Assembly: GCA_965279595.1 (NCBI GenBank) | Contig: OZ257246.1 | Span: 1,922,001 to 1,986,000 of the forward strand | Length of the DNA: 64,000 nt | Direction: 5' to 3' | DNA from: CAIKLP01 sp965279595 | GTDB lineage: Bacteria > Bacteroidota > Bacteroidia > Sphingobacteriales > Sphingobacteriaceae | In this document: positions 16,922 through 26,593 of the stretch, piece by piece | How the letters are laid out: each line of letters opens with the position of its first letter | How positions within the stretch are numbered: position 1 is the stretch's first letter | Position numbers and translations under genes: made by a program | The notes under the pieces: generated by a model | Told to the model about the DNA's origin: nothing | What the model saw: the letters and a program-made list of their open reading frames with translations, nothing else | Databases searched by the model: none

Positions 16922-17599
16922 TTAGAATAAAATAAGACCAATTCTTACTTGTCCTAAAGCTGCAGGGTTAATACCGAAGTTTGAACCTTTGCTACCTGTA
17001 GTTGTTGCTTTTCCAGTTACACCACCAATAGTAGTTTCAGTTTCTGTATCAGCAACTGTAGTGCTACCGAAGATCATTACTCCTAATTCAGCACCGATGT
17101 AAACTTTTTCAGCGATGTAGTAATCTGCACCAATTAATGCATTTAAACCCATTGCAGTAGTTCCACCACCTGTGATTGATTGTTTGTCACCAGCAGTACC
17201 ACCAAAGTTAGTAGTTTCTGAAGAACCTGAACCAATACCGAAAGCTAACTCAGCTCCTAAGTATGGAGATAATTTTGCAGTTCCTTCTAAGTGTTTTTCA
17301 ACTCCAACTGCTAATCCAAAACCAGTTGTTTTAGCAACTGTTTCTTGAGTATTTGCAAGTGTAGTTGTAGTTGATCCCATACCTAAACCGAAACCTACTC
17401 TCACTGCCATACCTTCATTTAAGAAATAACGACCTCTTAACATACCTTGTGCCAAACCTGAAGGGTTAGCTGGTGTTGCTGGAGTACCAATAACTGATGT
17501 CAATCCGATCTCAGTAGTGATGTTTCCACCTGATGGCTTTTGAGCAAATGCAACTGATCCAACAATTGCGAAAGCTGCAACTAATACTAATTTTTTCAT
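16922..17599 (-). CDS. outer-membrane beta-barrel protein of unknown role
   Basis: 225 residues. Signal peptide MKKLVLVAAFAIVGSVAFAQ with cleavage after AFA. The mature part alternates hydrophobic and Gly/Thr-rich strands (GMAVRVGFGLGMGSTTTT, KLSPYLGAELAFGIGSGS, TAMGLNALIGADYYIAEK, VYIGAELGVMIFGSTTV) and ends in the aromatic-terminated strand VRIGLILF, which is the outer-membrane assembly signal pattern. This is the small 8-10-strand porin-like barrel type common in Bacteroidota. It stands alone with its own promoter. No ligand can be inferred. Confidence 0.82.
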   Translation of the reverse strand: MKKLVLVAAFAIVGSVAFAQKPSGGNITTEIGLTSVIGTPATPANPSGLAQGMLRGRYFLNEGMAVRVGFGLGMGSTTTTLANTQETVAKTTGFGLAVGVEKHLEGTAKLSPYLGAELAFGIGSGSSETTNFGGTAGDKQSITGGGTTAMGLNALIGADYYIAEKVYIGAELGVMIFGSTTVADTETETTIGGVTGKATTTGSKGSNFGINPAALGQVRIGLILF

Positions 17600-17643
17600 A
17601 CTGTTTTGTTTTAGTTTTAAGTATTTAATTAAATTTGTTATCC

Positions 17644-17651
17644 CAAATCTA
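17644..17651 (-). promoter_or_regulatory. -7 element of the barrel protein gene
   Basis: Minus strand TAGATTTG fits TAnnTTTG exactly, 45 bases before the ATG. No TTG at the ideal -33 distance, only a T-run. Confidence 0.5.
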
Positions 17652-17721
17652 ATTTATTTTAAGCTTCAAAAAAAAGGCTTAGAGAGCAAATGGCTTGTTT
17701 ATTATTAACAACTGTGGAAAA

Positions 17722-18381
17722 CTACCAGGCTTGTTCACCTATCAAAGGAACAAATCGAAAGCTCTCTAATTCCTCTGTATGGAATTCCTTTTCGCTGATT
17801 CTTTCCACTAAATTCATTTTTTGATTTTTCTCATCACCAACAGGAATTACCATCAATCCATTGATTTTCAGTTGAGCTAATAAAGTTGAGGGTATGGTTG
17901 GAGCACCAGCAGTACAAATAATTTTATCATATGGACCATGTTGAATTAATCCCTTTGAACCATCACCAAAAAACAAATTGGGCTTCAAATTCAATTGATT
18001 GATTAATTTTTTAGTCTTGTCGAATAATTCCTTTTGACGTTCTATGCTATAAACCTCCGCACCTAGTTTTAACAAAACCACCGTTTGATAACCTGAACCA
18101 GTGCCTATTTCTAATACTTTATCATTGGCTTTGATTTTTAATAATTGACTTTGATAGGCAACTGTATGCGGATGTGAAATGGTTTGTCCAGCCCCAATTT
18201 GAAAGGCTTTATCCTCATAGGCATGGTCCCAAAAATCTTTAGGAAAGAAAAAATGACGTGGTACTTCAGTTAATACTTTTAAAACTGATTCATCGCTAAT
18301 CCCTTTTTTCTTTAAGCTTTCAACCAATAGTTTTCTTTCCCCTTTGTGTCTATAGGAATCCACGTATCCTTCAAGTTTCAT
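17722..18381 (-). CDS. pcm: protein-L-isoaspartate O-methyltransferase
   Basis: Repairs isoaspartyl residues in damaged proteins with S-adenosylmethionine. 219 residues, typical. N-terminal VLTEVPRHFFFPKDFWDHAYED and GAGQTISHPHTVAYQSQLL are the family's substrate-side motifs, VLEIGTGSGYQTVVLL is the AdoMet motif I, and EVYSIERQKELF is post-I. IICTAGAPTIPSTLLAQLK follows. It starts divergently from the next lipoprotein gene and is likely transcribed alone. Confidence 0.95.
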   Translation of the reverse strand: MKLEGYVDSYRHKGERKLLVESLKKKGISDESVLKVLTEVPRHFFFPKDFWDHAYEDKAFQIGAGQTISHPHTVAYQSQLLKIKANDKVLEIGTGSGYQTVVLLKLGAEVYSIERQKELFDKTKKLINQLNLKPNLFFGDGSKGLIQHGPYDKIICTAGAPTIPSTLLAQLKINGLMVIPVGDEKNQKMNLVERISEKEFHTEELESFRFVPLIGEQAW

Positions 18382-18468
18382 TTTTTATTATAATAGAGTT
18401 GTTAGAATTTCGTTTAACCGTAGTTAATTTATAAGATTTAGCTATTTTGCGCAAATTTAAATCGTTGT

Positions 18469-19380
18469 ATGAGAAAATACTACCTCATTACTTTATTATT
18501 CATTGCTACTATCTACAGCTTCTCATCATGCGAAGTTATAAATCCTTCTGAAGAAATTCCTTGTTATTTAAGAATAGATTCTATCACTTTTGTTGATTCT
18601 GCTCAATCACCACCTGTTATTGTAAGTCGTAAAACCCAAAGAATAATTGATGCATGGGTTTTCATTGATGGTAAACTAATTGGAATTTATGAATACCCTT
18701 TTACTATTCCTGTTATTTTGAGTGATGGTACTCATCGTGTTCGAGTTTATGCTGGAATTTCTAGAAATGGAACCGCATCGGATAAAGAAATTTATCCATT
18801 CTTTACCAGATTTGATCAAGTGGTTGATTTTAAGAAAGGGGAAACGGATACAGTTAAACCTAGGTTTGCTTATGATTATAGTATTATGAAATTTCCACCT
18901 GAGGCTGTAGGGCAATTCCCTGAAGGCTTTGAAGGAGCTGGAACAATTTTTAAAATGATTAAGAATGGTGGTGTAGATACTTTACTTAAGGAAGATAATG
19001 ATTCGCTAGTTTTCAATGGAAACTATTCGGGCTTGTTAGTAATGAATGCTACTGCTCCTAAATTAACAATGGAGACTTCTAAAGCTTATTCAGTACCTAC
19101 CAATAGAAGACCTGTTTATTTCGAAATGAGTTTCAAAACTGATGTGACTTTGCGATTAGGAATATATGGAATTAACAATGCTACTTCAGGAGTTACGGAT
19201 GTACCTTTCATAAATTTGAATCCAACTAATGGAGAATGGAAGAAAGTTTATTTAAATTTCACGGATGAAGTTTCTTCTTTTACCAATACCAAGTTTAAAA
19301 TTTACTTAAAGGCTGATCACAATACAACCTTACCTGAATCAAAAATATTATTAGATGATATCCAATTAATCTATCAATGA
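18469..19380 (+). CDS. lipoprotein coupled to a sugar transferase, C-terminal beta-sandwich
   Basis: 303 residues, function not recognised. A lipobox (YSFSSCEV) puts the lipidated Cys at about position 21. Residues about 35-110 contain an Ig/PEGA-like fold candidate (VFIDGKLIGIYEYPFTIPV, DGTHRVRVYAGIS). Residues about 140-303 look like a jelly-roll beta-sandwich (YFEMSFKTDVTLRLGIYG, WKKVYLNFTDEV, KIYLKADHN, ILLDDIQLIY), the ending typical of galactose-binding-like and carbohydrate-binding domains. Its stop overlaps the start of the sugar transferase (ATGA), so the pair is translated together, which suggests a cell-surface polysaccharide role (inference). Confidence 0.7.
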   Translation: MRKYYLITLLFIATIYSFSSCEVINPSEEIPCYLRIDSITFVDSAQSPPVIVSRKTQRIIDAWVFIDGKLIGIYEYPFTIPVILSDGTHRVRVYAGISRNGTASDKEIYPFFTRFDQVVDFKKGETDTVKPRFAYDYSIMKFPPEAVGQFPEGFEGAGTIFKMIKNGGVDTLLKEDNDSLVFNGNYSGLLVMNATAPKLTMETSKAYSVPTNRRPVYFEMSFKTDVTLRLGIYGINNATSGVTDVPFINLNPTNGEWKKVYLNFTDEVSSFTNTKFKIYLKADHNTTLPESKILLDDIQLIYQ

Positions 19381-20795
19381 TAAATAGAAGACTACAAGCT
19401 TTTAAGTATGTTGCTATTGATTACCTTTCTGCATTAGCAGTTTGGATTTGCTTCTTTACCTATCGTAAAATATATGTAGAACCTCAAAAATTTGGTTTCA
19501 ACATACCGGTTGAATTGGATAAGAATTTTTATTTGGGTTTATTAATCATTCCTATTTATTGGCTGACTTTATTTTTTATTTCTGGTACTTATAAAGATGT
19601 TTATAAGAAATCAAGGTTGAAAGAAATGGTGCAAACCTTTTCACAAACCTTTCTTGGAGTATTAGTTATTTTCTTCGCTTTGATTTTAGATGATCAAGTG
19701 GCAAATTATACCAATTATTATGTGAGCTTTTTAACATTGGTATTTTTACAATTTTTCTTGACTTACATTCCTCGTTTCATCTTAACAACCCGCACCAAAC
19801 AACAAATTAAAAGAAGAATTATTGGATTCAATACATTATTAGTAGGTAGCAACGATAAGGCTTTCAAGCTTTATCAAGAAATTGAAAATGAAAAGGAATC
19901 AGTAGGGTATAAGTTTATAGGTTTTGTGAATGGAAAAGTGAATAACAACCATGAACTAAATAATCACCTTAAACAATTAGGTACCTATGATGAAATAGCT
20001 AATGTAGTGAGAGATTATGAAATTGATGAAGTTATTATTGCTATTGAATCAAGAGAGCATGATAACCTCAAAAAAATAATTGATGAATTAGAGAATAGCA
20101 CAGCGGATGTGAAAATCATTCCAGATATGTATGATATCATTACAGGTTCTGTAAAAATGAACCATTTGTTTGGTATCCCTCTCATTCAAATAAAAACAAA
20201 TTTAATGCCTGCTTGGCAATTAAATATGAAACGCATTTTGGATGTTACCGTTTCCTTGTTGTTCATTTTTATTTTAATACCCGTTTTTATATTTACTGCC
20301 ATAATGGTGAAGTTGACTTCTAAAGGTCCCATCTTTTATAGACAGCTCCGCGTAGGTATTCACGGGCAACCATTTAAAATAATAAAATTCAGATCCATGT
20401 TTGTTGACTCTGAATCTAAAGGTCCGCAGTTGGCCAAAGAAAATGATAATAGAGTAACTTCTTTCGGCAAGTTTATGCGAAGAATTAGGTTAGATGAAAT
20501 ACCTCAATTTTTTAATGTATTGATTGGTGAAATGTCATTGGTTGGCCCTCGTCCAGAACGACAGTTTTTCATTGATCAGATCATGGCAATAGCACCACAC
20601 TATAAGCATTTACAAAAGGTTAGACCAGGTATTACTTCTTGGGGACAAGTGAAATACGGCTATGCTGAGAATGTAGAGCAAATGGTAGAGCGATTGAAAT
20701 ATGATATTATTTATATTGAAAACATGAGCCTTGCAGTAGATTTTAAAATACTTTTCTTTACAGCCGTTACGGTATTGCAAGGTAGAGGTAAATAA
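19377..20795 (+). CDS. polyprenyl glycosylphosphotransferase (exopolysaccharide sugar transferase)
   Basis: Transfers a sugar 1-phosphate from a nucleotide sugar to undecaprenyl phosphate, which starts a polysaccharide repeat unit. 472 residues. The N-terminal half has four membrane helices, then a CoA-binding-like Rossmann region (TLLVGSNDKAFKLYQEIE). A fifth helix (RILDVTVSLLFIFILIPVFI) leads into the catalytic domain with GPIFYRQLRVG, FKIIKFRSMF, RLDEIPQFFNVL and GEMSLVGPRPE, the conserved bacterial sugar transferase motifs. Coupled to the preceding lipoprotein gene. No glycosyltransferase cluster follows, so it is an isolated initiating enzyme in this window. Confidence 0.95.
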   Translation: MINRRLQAFKYVAIDYLSALAVWICFFTYRKIYVEPQKFGFNIPVELDKNFYLGLLIIPIYWLTLFFISGTYKDVYKKSRLKEMVQTFSQTFLGVLVIFFALILDDQVANYTNYYVSFLTLVFLQFFLTYIPRFILTTRTKQQIKRRIIGFNTLLVGSNDKAFKLYQEIENEKESVGYKFIGFVNGKVNNNHELNNHLKQLGTYDEIANVVRDYEIDEVIIAIESREHDNLKKIIDELENSTADVKIIPDMYDIITGSVKMNHLFGIPLIQIKTNLMPAWQLNMKRILDVTVSLLFIFILIPVFIFTAIMVKLTSKGPIFYRQLRVGIHGQPFKIIKFRSMFVDSESKGPQLAKENDNRVTSFGKFMRRIRLDEIPQFFNVLIGEMSLVGPRPERQFFIDQIMAIAPHYKHLQKVRPGITSWGQVKYGYAENVEQMVERLKYDIIYIENMSLAVDFKILFFTAVTVLQGRGK

Positions 20796-20798
20796 ATA

Positions 20799-23309
20799 TT
20801 ACATCGGGTCCACATCAATATGAATACTGATGTTTTTGTATTCTTTCATTGATCTTACTAAATCAATTTTCGCTTTGAGCAATGACTTTAATTTATGAGG
20901 ATCAATTCCATTTTTTTCAAACTTGATTAAAATTGTATTGATGTATTGATCACGAATACGTCCCACCAATGGAAATTCTGGTCCTAAAACCCTACTGCCT
21001 ATTTCTCTTTTTAATTCTTCAGCAATTTTTATAGAGGCTCTTTGTGTAATTCCAATTTCTTTGTGTTTGATATTGATCTCAATCATTCTGTAAATAGGAG
21101 GGTAGTGAAATTGATTTCTTTCAAACATTTCATACTTAACCATTTCATGGAAAGCATGTCTGTTTACAAATTCTAAAATTGGATGATTGACTTGATGAGT
21201 TTGAATAATTACTTTGCCTTTTTTACTTCTTCTACCTGCTCTGCCACTTACTTGTTCAATTAATTGATAGGCTCTTTCATAGGCCCTAAAATCAGGGAAG
21301 TTGAGCATAGTATCAGCATTGAGAATACCTACCAAGGTTACGTTTTCAAAGTCCAATCCTTTGGCAACCATTTGTGTTCCTACTAAAATATCAATTTGTC
21401 TATCTTCAATCTCAGCTAATAAAGTATTGTATGAATTTTTTTTGCGCGTACTATCCATATCCATTCTTGCAATTTTAGCTGCAGGAAATATTTGTTGTAA
21501 TTCATCTTCAATTTTTTCGGTACCAAAACCTTTCATTTCTAAATGGTTTGAACCGCAAGCAGGACAAATACTTACAGGCTTTTGGTGGTATCCGCAATAA
21601 TGACAACGAAGCTCATTTTTAAGTTTATGATAGGTTAAGCTTACATCACATTGGTTGCATTTAGGAGTATAAGCGCATACCTGACAAATGGAGATGGGTG
21701 CATAGCCTCTTCTATTTTGTAATAAAATTACTTGCTCTTTGGCTTGTAATCTATTTCCAATTTCATTTAAAAGCGTACTGCTGAAATGTGATTGAACCAG
21801 TTTTCTTTTGGTTTCATCAACCATATCAGCAAAAACTATTTCAGGTAATTCAATACCTCCATATCTTTCATTCAATTCAACCAAAGCATACTTGCCATTT
21901 TGAACATTATAATAACTTTCTAATGATGGTGTGGCTGATCCTAATAATACTTTAGCTTGATGTAATTGCGCTAAATAGATGGCCGTATCTCTACCTTGAT
22001 AGCGAGGTGCTGGGTCATTTTGTTTATAAGATGAATCATGCTCTTCATCAATTATAATTAAGCCTAATTTAGAGTAAGGAAGAAATAAACTACTACGCGT
22101 TCCAATTACAATAGAGTAATTATTACTAGCTACTTGATTCCAAACTTCAACCCTTTCATTGTCGCTAAATTTAGAATGATAAATGCCAATTTTATTGCCA
22201 AAATATTTTCTTAATCGGTTGATGAGTTGTGTGGTTAAACCTATTTCTGGCAACATGAGTAAGGCTTGTTGACCATTGGCAATACAATCTTCAATTAATC
22301 GAATATAAATTAAAGTTTTACCCGAAGAAGTTACGCCATGTAATAGAGCAATGTTTTTATCAATGAAATGATTTTTTATTTCTGTTAATGCCTGCGTTTG
22401 GTTATTGCTTAATTGAAAATCTTCATCTAATTCAATATCATCAATTTTCAATCTACTTTCTTCTCTAATTTCTGAGATGAAAATTTCCTTATCAATTAAG
22501 CCTTTCAATACTGCTGATGAAATGCCGCTATCATCTAATAAAGCTTTTTTAGAAACGAATTTATTTTCTTTTGTCAGTTGTAAATAGCGTTGTAATAAAT
22601 CAACTTGCTTTGGTGCTCTTTCTAATTCATGAAATAAGTTTTTTAAACTGAGTGCATCTCGAAACTCTTGATTTAATTGAATGTATGTGCCTTTTTTGGG
22701 TTTATATTTATCATCAATTTTCTCTGAAATAAGTATAACCTGATCATTGATTAATGATCGAATAATGGGCATAATATTTTTTTGTTCAACAATTTTAACC
22801 AAATCATTTAAACTTAATTGACCTTGCATTTCAATTGCTTCAACAATTAAGAATTCAATATCATTCAAGTTTTCTTTTTGATAAGGCACTTCTGGATTCA
22901 AATAAATACTTGTTTCAGAAGTGAGTTTTAAAGCAGAGGGTAAAGCAATGTTCATTACTTCGCCTAGCTGTGCCATATAGTAGCTGCTAATCCATTTCCA
23001 AAGCTTGAATTGAGTTTCATCAATGCTTGGCTTCTCTTTATCTAAAATGGAAAGCAAATATTTAGCTTCATAGAGCAAAGGTGCATTCTGATGTATACTT
23101 TCAATAATGCCAGTATATAATTTATTCTTTCCAAATTGAACCACAATTCTTTGTCCAATAGCAACACTCTTACTAAATTCTTGTGGCACACGGTAAGTGT
23201 ACGTTTGACTGATAGCCAAAGGCAAAATTACTTCAACAAAAAGAGTATCAGAATAATTATTCAACTTTTGAATTGTTTGTAATTTGATAACTACCAATGA
23301 ATAATGCAA
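20799..23309 (-). CDS. priA: primosomal protein N' (replication restart helicase)
   Basis: DEAH-type helicase that reloads the replisome at stalled forks. 836 residues. N-terminal DNA-binding domain with ILPLAISQTYTYRVP and GQRIVVQFGKNKLYTGI; Walker A HGVTSSGKTLIY; Walker B IIDEEHDSSYKQ; two zinc clusters (CQVCAYTPKCNQCD and CHYCGY with CPACGS); motif VI QVSGRAGR. The listed ATG lies inside the upstream DUF423 gene by 53 bases. Residues before LFVEVILPL are not typical, so the real start may be TTG at 23264, which lies only 2 bases after the DUF423 stop. Confidence 0.95.
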   Translation of the reverse strand: MHYSLVVIKLQTIQKLNNYSDTLFVEVILPLAISQTYTYRVPQEFSKSVAIGQRIVVQFGKNKLYTGIIESIHQNAPLLYEAKYLLSILDKEKPSIDETQFKLWKWISSYYMAQLGEVMNIALPSALKLTSETSIYLNPEVPYQKENLNDIEFLIVEAIEMQGQLSLNDLVKIVEQKNIMPIIRSLINDQVILISEKIDDKYKPKKGTYIQLNQEFRDALSLKNLFHELERAPKQVDLLQRYLQLTKENKFVSKKALLDDSGISSAVLKGLIDKEIFISEIREESRLKIDDIELDEDFQLSNNQTQALTEIKNHFIDKNIALLHGVTSSGKTLIYIRLIEDCIANGQQALLMLPEIGLTTQLINRLRKYFGNKIGIYHSKFSDNERVEVWNQVASNNYSIVIGTRSSLFLPYSKLGLIIIDEEHDSSYKQNDPAPRYQGRDTAIYLAQLHQAKVLLGSATPSLESYYNVQNGKYALVELNERYGGIELPEIVFADMVDETKRKLVQSHFSSTLLNEIGNRLQAKEQVILLQNRRGYAPISICQVCAYTPKCNQCDVSLTYHKLKNELRCHYCGYHQKPVSICPACGSNHLEMKGFGTEKIEDELQQIFPAAKIARMDMDSTRKKNSYNTLLAEIEDRQIDILVGTQMVAKGLDFENVTLVGILNADTMLNFPDFRAYERAYQLIEQVSGRAGRRSKKGKVIIQTHQVNHPILEFVNRHAFHEMVKYEMFERNQFHYPPIYRMIEINIKHKEIGITQRASIKIAEELKREIGSRVLGPEFPLVGRIRDQYINTILIKFEKNGIDPHKLKSLLKAKIDLVRSMKEYKNISIHIDVDPM

Positions 23310-23661
23310 TCCAGCCTAGAATAAAACAAAGTCCGCCAACAGGAGTAATAGGACCTAAGAAAGTCCAATGACTAATGCCAAAAAGTTGTTTCAATGCTAA
23401 AAGGTAAAGTGAACCTGAAAATAGAAGGATACCCAATAAATGTAAATATCCAGCCACCTTCCAAATTTTAATAGGCTGGTATACATACAATAAGGCAATA
23501 ACTAAAATACTAACAGAATGAATGAGTTGGTATTTCACAGCAGTTTCAAAAGTATCAGCTTGAGCCAAAGTCATTACTGGCTTTAAAGCATGAGCTCCAA
23601 ATGCTCCAAAAATTACACCTAAAAGTCCGCAGATAGAAGCAACTCGAATCAGATTTTTCAT
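23257..23661 (-). CDS. DUF423 membrane protein
   Basis: 134 residues with four membrane helices. The N-terminal LGVIFGAFGAHALKP is the hallmark of the DUF423/YgdD family; WTFLGPITPVGGLCFILGWIALFI is the last part. The function of the family is unknown. It is upstream of priA on the same strand and overlaps its 5' end, so both are likely on one transcript. Divergent from the 898-residue envelope gene. Confidence 0.93.
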   Translation of the reverse strand: MKNLIRVASICGLLGVIFGAFGAHALKPVMTLAQADTFETAVKYQLIHSVSILVIALLYVYQPIKIWKVAGYLHLLGILLFSGSLYLLALKQLFGISHWTFLGPITPVGGLCFILGWIALFIGSYQITNNSKVE

Positions 23662-23742
23662 AATAAAATATTGGTGAACTAAAGTAAAAATAATTTACTG
23701 AACTGTTATCACAATTGTGGAAAACTAGGATAACAAACAATA

Positions 23743-23774
23743 TTGAGCAAATATGAATAAACAAAGTACTTTTG
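23743..23774 (+). promoter_or_regulatory. promoter of the 898-residue gene
   Basis: TTG (23743-23745), 21 bases, TACTTTTG (23767-23774), a perfect -7 match, 15 bases before the ATG at 23790. Confidence 0.65.
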
Positions 23775-23789
23775 TAGAAATTACAAAAA

Positions 23790-26486
23790 ATGAAAAAAGC
23801 ACTTATCATAGCATCAGCATTGTTAACAATGATCATTGCCTTAGTGTTTTTTTATTTTAAAGATACCATCAAGAAAGATGGGGGAGATAGCTTATTTGCT
23901 CTAATTTCAACCTCTAATGGATTGGTAATTGAATTTAATTATGAAGAAGATTTAATTACCCTTTTTAAAGAATCAAATAACAGCACATTTTTATTGAATG
24001 AATCTTATTTAAAAGAGCTTCGTAGTTTTCATCAATTGTTGCAAGCCAACAACAAAGTATATGAATCAGTAAATGCGAATAAAATTTTGATAGCTTTTAA
24101 GCAGCTTAAACTAAATCAAATTGGAGCTACCTATTTAATGAATGTAAATCCAAAAGAATTAGATGATTTGTCGAGTTTGTTTATTTCAAAAGAAAGTACA
24201 CTTGAAAAACCTCAAAAAAGAAATTTTGAAAACTCTACCATTTGGGAATTAACCATAAGTAAAGATAGTGTATTGGCTTATGCATTAATTGACGATAATT
24301 TGATTTTAAGTTTGCACCCTCAATTGGTAGAAGAATCTATTAGGGCATATCAATCAAAAAATAATTTACAGAACCAAGAAATTTTTAGAAAATTACAAGC
24401 TCAAAATATTTCGAATGCTAGAAATGTAGCAAGTATATATATCAACTTTGCATCATTCACAGATTATTTAAAAGGTTTTTTAATTCCTAAACAGTATGCA
24501 ATATTTTTCAATGTGAATGGTTTGGCAGCTTATTCTTGTTTGCATTTAAATTATAAATCAGATGCTTGGATTTTAAATGGACAAACAAACTATGAAGACA
24601 AACATTTTTATTCTGTTTTTGATGGACAACAGCCTGCAACCAGTTATTTAAGAGCTTTCATCCCCAATACAACCTTAGCATTTAATGATTATATTTTCTC
24701 TGATTATACTTTATTTAGAACACAACTGAAAAAGTACATGGCTTTGCAAAAAGATTTCAGTTTAGATGCTGAATTGAATTTGGCAACTAAGAAGTATAAT
24801 CACAATATAGATGAATTGATTAAAAAACATGCTGGTGTTGAATACCTTTATATGTTCAGTAATAATTTGAAAGTTGAAAGTAATGCCACTATATCAATGA
24901 TGCAATTGAAAAAAGCAGATGAGTTTCAACAATTAATTCAAAAGATAAATTCAGTTCAAAAGAAAAATAAAATTTTAAAGTATAAAGGATTAGATGTAGG
25001 TAATTTTCCGTACAGAAAATGGATGTATTTTTGTGTGGGCTTGCCATTTAAGCAATTCAACGCATCTTATTATTGCATCATTGAGGATAGATTAATTCTA
25101 TCAGATAGTGAACAGGAATTAATGGGTTATATTGATTCTTATACTTCCTCTCAATTGTTATCCAATAACCAACATTTTCAAGAATTCACTTCGGCATTAA
25201 GTAATCAATATAATTATTTGTGTTATTTAGATATTAACAGTCATGTGAATGCTTTATCAGAAATATTAAATGATGATTCAAAGTTGAAATTGATGAGCCA
25301 CAATGGATGGCAAAATTACGATGGCTTCGCCTTTCAATTGTCTGCAGAACAAAAGAATTTGATATCTAATATTTACATGCCATTGAAGTTGAAAGTATCT
25401 AATTCAGTGAATTTAGCATGGAAGTATGAATTGCCTTTATCGACCTCTAACCCAGCTTATTTTGTGATAAACTCCACTACAAAAATTCCAGAAGTGTTAG
25501 TTCAAGATGATAGCAACCATTTGCATTTAATTGAGTTCAATTCAAAATTGAGGTGGAAAATTAAATTATCTGAAAAAATCATCAGTCGTATTTATGAAGT
25601 TGATTATTATAAGAATGGAAGTTCGCAATTTCTATTTAACTCTGAACGTTTTTTATATTTAGTAAATGAAGATGGTAAATTAATGCCAAACTATCCAATT
25701 AGGTTGAGTACAAAAGCCAGTTGTGGTTTATCTCTTTTTGATTATGAAGGAAATAAAAACTACCGCATTTTTATTACATGTGATAATCAAACAGTAAATG
25801 GCTATGAATTAAATGGAAGACCATTGGAAGGCTGGAACCCTAAGAAAATAGCCTTAATCAATGAACCTATACAACATATCAAAGTGAATAATAAAGATTT
25901 ATTATTCATGCATAGCAATGATGGAAGATTCTTTTTTTATAACAGAAAAGGAGAGTTGCAATCTCAGTTCAAAGATTCAGCAAATGTTCATTATTACAAT
26001 CCATTTACTTTTGTTTCAGATTCTACTTTCGCTAACAGTAGATTTGTAAGTACTGATCAAAACGGAAAAATAAAAAGCATTTTTATTGATGGACATCGAA
26101 TGTATAAGACGGTAGGTAATTGGTCGAACAGACACTTTTTTAACTATGCTAATGTAAGTGGAGATATTAAAAAGGAATATATCTTTTTAGACAATAATCA
26201 GTTGATTGTTTACCAAGATGATACTTCCATTGTATTTAATTATGAATTCAAATCTGGAATCACTGATGCACCATTTTTAATTCCTATTGATGAAAGTTCA
26301 TCTCTTTTAGGAGTTATTTCGTCAGAAACAAACCAAATTTATTTGTTTGATAGAAATGGTTTACTGTTGCCAGATTTCCCTATATCTGGGGCTCAAAAGC
26401 CTGATATTATTAAGTATCAAGACAAAACATGGATGGTTCTTACAGGTTCAGACAAAGGGGTTTACCTTTATGAAATACAGCTTTAA
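23790..26486 (+). CDS. membrane-anchored protein of unknown function with C-terminal propeller-like region
   Basis: 898 residues. One hydrophobic segment at about 4-22 (LIIASALLTMIIALVFFYF) is an uncleaved anchor or signal. About 30-520 resembles DUF3352-type extracytoplasmic domains: long alpha/beta repeats with LDDLSS-like and SDSEQELMGYIDSYTSSQ segments. About 535-898 is a series of short beta-blades (SKLRWKIKLS, RIFITCDNQTVNGYELNG, DLLFMHSNDGRFFFYNRKG, NQIYLFDRNGLLLPDFPI), which is a propeller pattern. The DUF3352 assignment is from resemblance only. It sits before the lipoprotein and OmpA genes at 26.6-30.4 kb on the same strand, which may work with it. Confidence 0.7.
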   Translation: MKKALIIASALLTMIIALVFFYFKDTIKKDGGDSLFALISTSNGLVIEFNYEEDLITLFKESNNSTFLLNESYLKELRSFHQLLQANNKVYESVNANKILIAFKQLKLNQIGATYLMNVNPKELDDLSSLFISKESTLEKPQKRNFENSTIWELTISKDSVLAYALIDDNLILSLHPQLVEESIRAYQSKNNLQNQEIFRKLQAQNISNARNVASIYINFASFTDYLKGFLIPKQYAIFFNVNGLAAYSCLHLNYKSDAWILNGQTNYEDKHFYSVFDGQQPATSYLRAFIPNTTLAFNDYIFSDYTLFRTQLKKYMALQKDFSLDAELNLATKKYNHNIDELIKKHAGVEYLYMFSNNLKVESNATISMMQLKKADEFQQLIQKINSVQKKNKILKYKGLDVGNFPYRKWMYFCVGLPFKQFNASYYCIIEDRLILSDSEQELMGYIDSYTSSQLLSNNQHFQEFTSALSNQYNYLCYLDINSHVNALSEILNDDSKLKLMSHNGWQNYDGFAFQLSAEQKNLISNIYMPLKLKVSNSVNLAWKYELPLSTSNPAYFVINSTTKIPEVLVQDDSNHLHLIEFNSKLRWKIKLSEKIISRIYEVDYYKNGSSQFLFNSERFLYLVNEDGKLMPNYPIRLSTKASCGLSLFDYEGNKNYRIFITCDNQTVNGYELNGRPLEGWNPKKIALINEPIQHIKVNNKDLLFMHSNDGRFFFYNRKGELQSQFKDSANVHYYNPFTFVSDSTFANSRFVSTDQNGKIKSIFIDGHRMYKTVGNWSNRHFFNYANVSGDIKKEYIFLDNNQLIVYQDDTSIVFNYEFKSGITDAPFLIPIDESSSLLGVISSETNQIYLFDRNGLLLPDFPISGAQKPDIIKYQDKTWMVLTGSDKGVYLYEIQL

Positions 26487-26593
26487 CCTAATAATAATAA
26501 TGGCTTGTATTGGATAATAACTAATTGTTTAATATATTCGGTACAATAAAATTGCGCTCAACCCAAATAAAACCTAATAATAACTAAATAATT

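Noticed and set aside
17705..17725. TGTGGAAAAC near 17712 and again near 23715 resembles a DnaA box, hinting at an origin near rpmH
   Set aside because: Only two inexact matches far apart, no cluster, no AT-rich unwinding region and no dnaA or dnaN gene in the window.
23555..23836. Reading frame overlapping the DUF423 gene and the start of the 898-residue gene
   Set aside because: It runs across a divergent promoter region and both real gene starts; its composition is low-complexity Phe/Ser/Cys, typical of a shadow.
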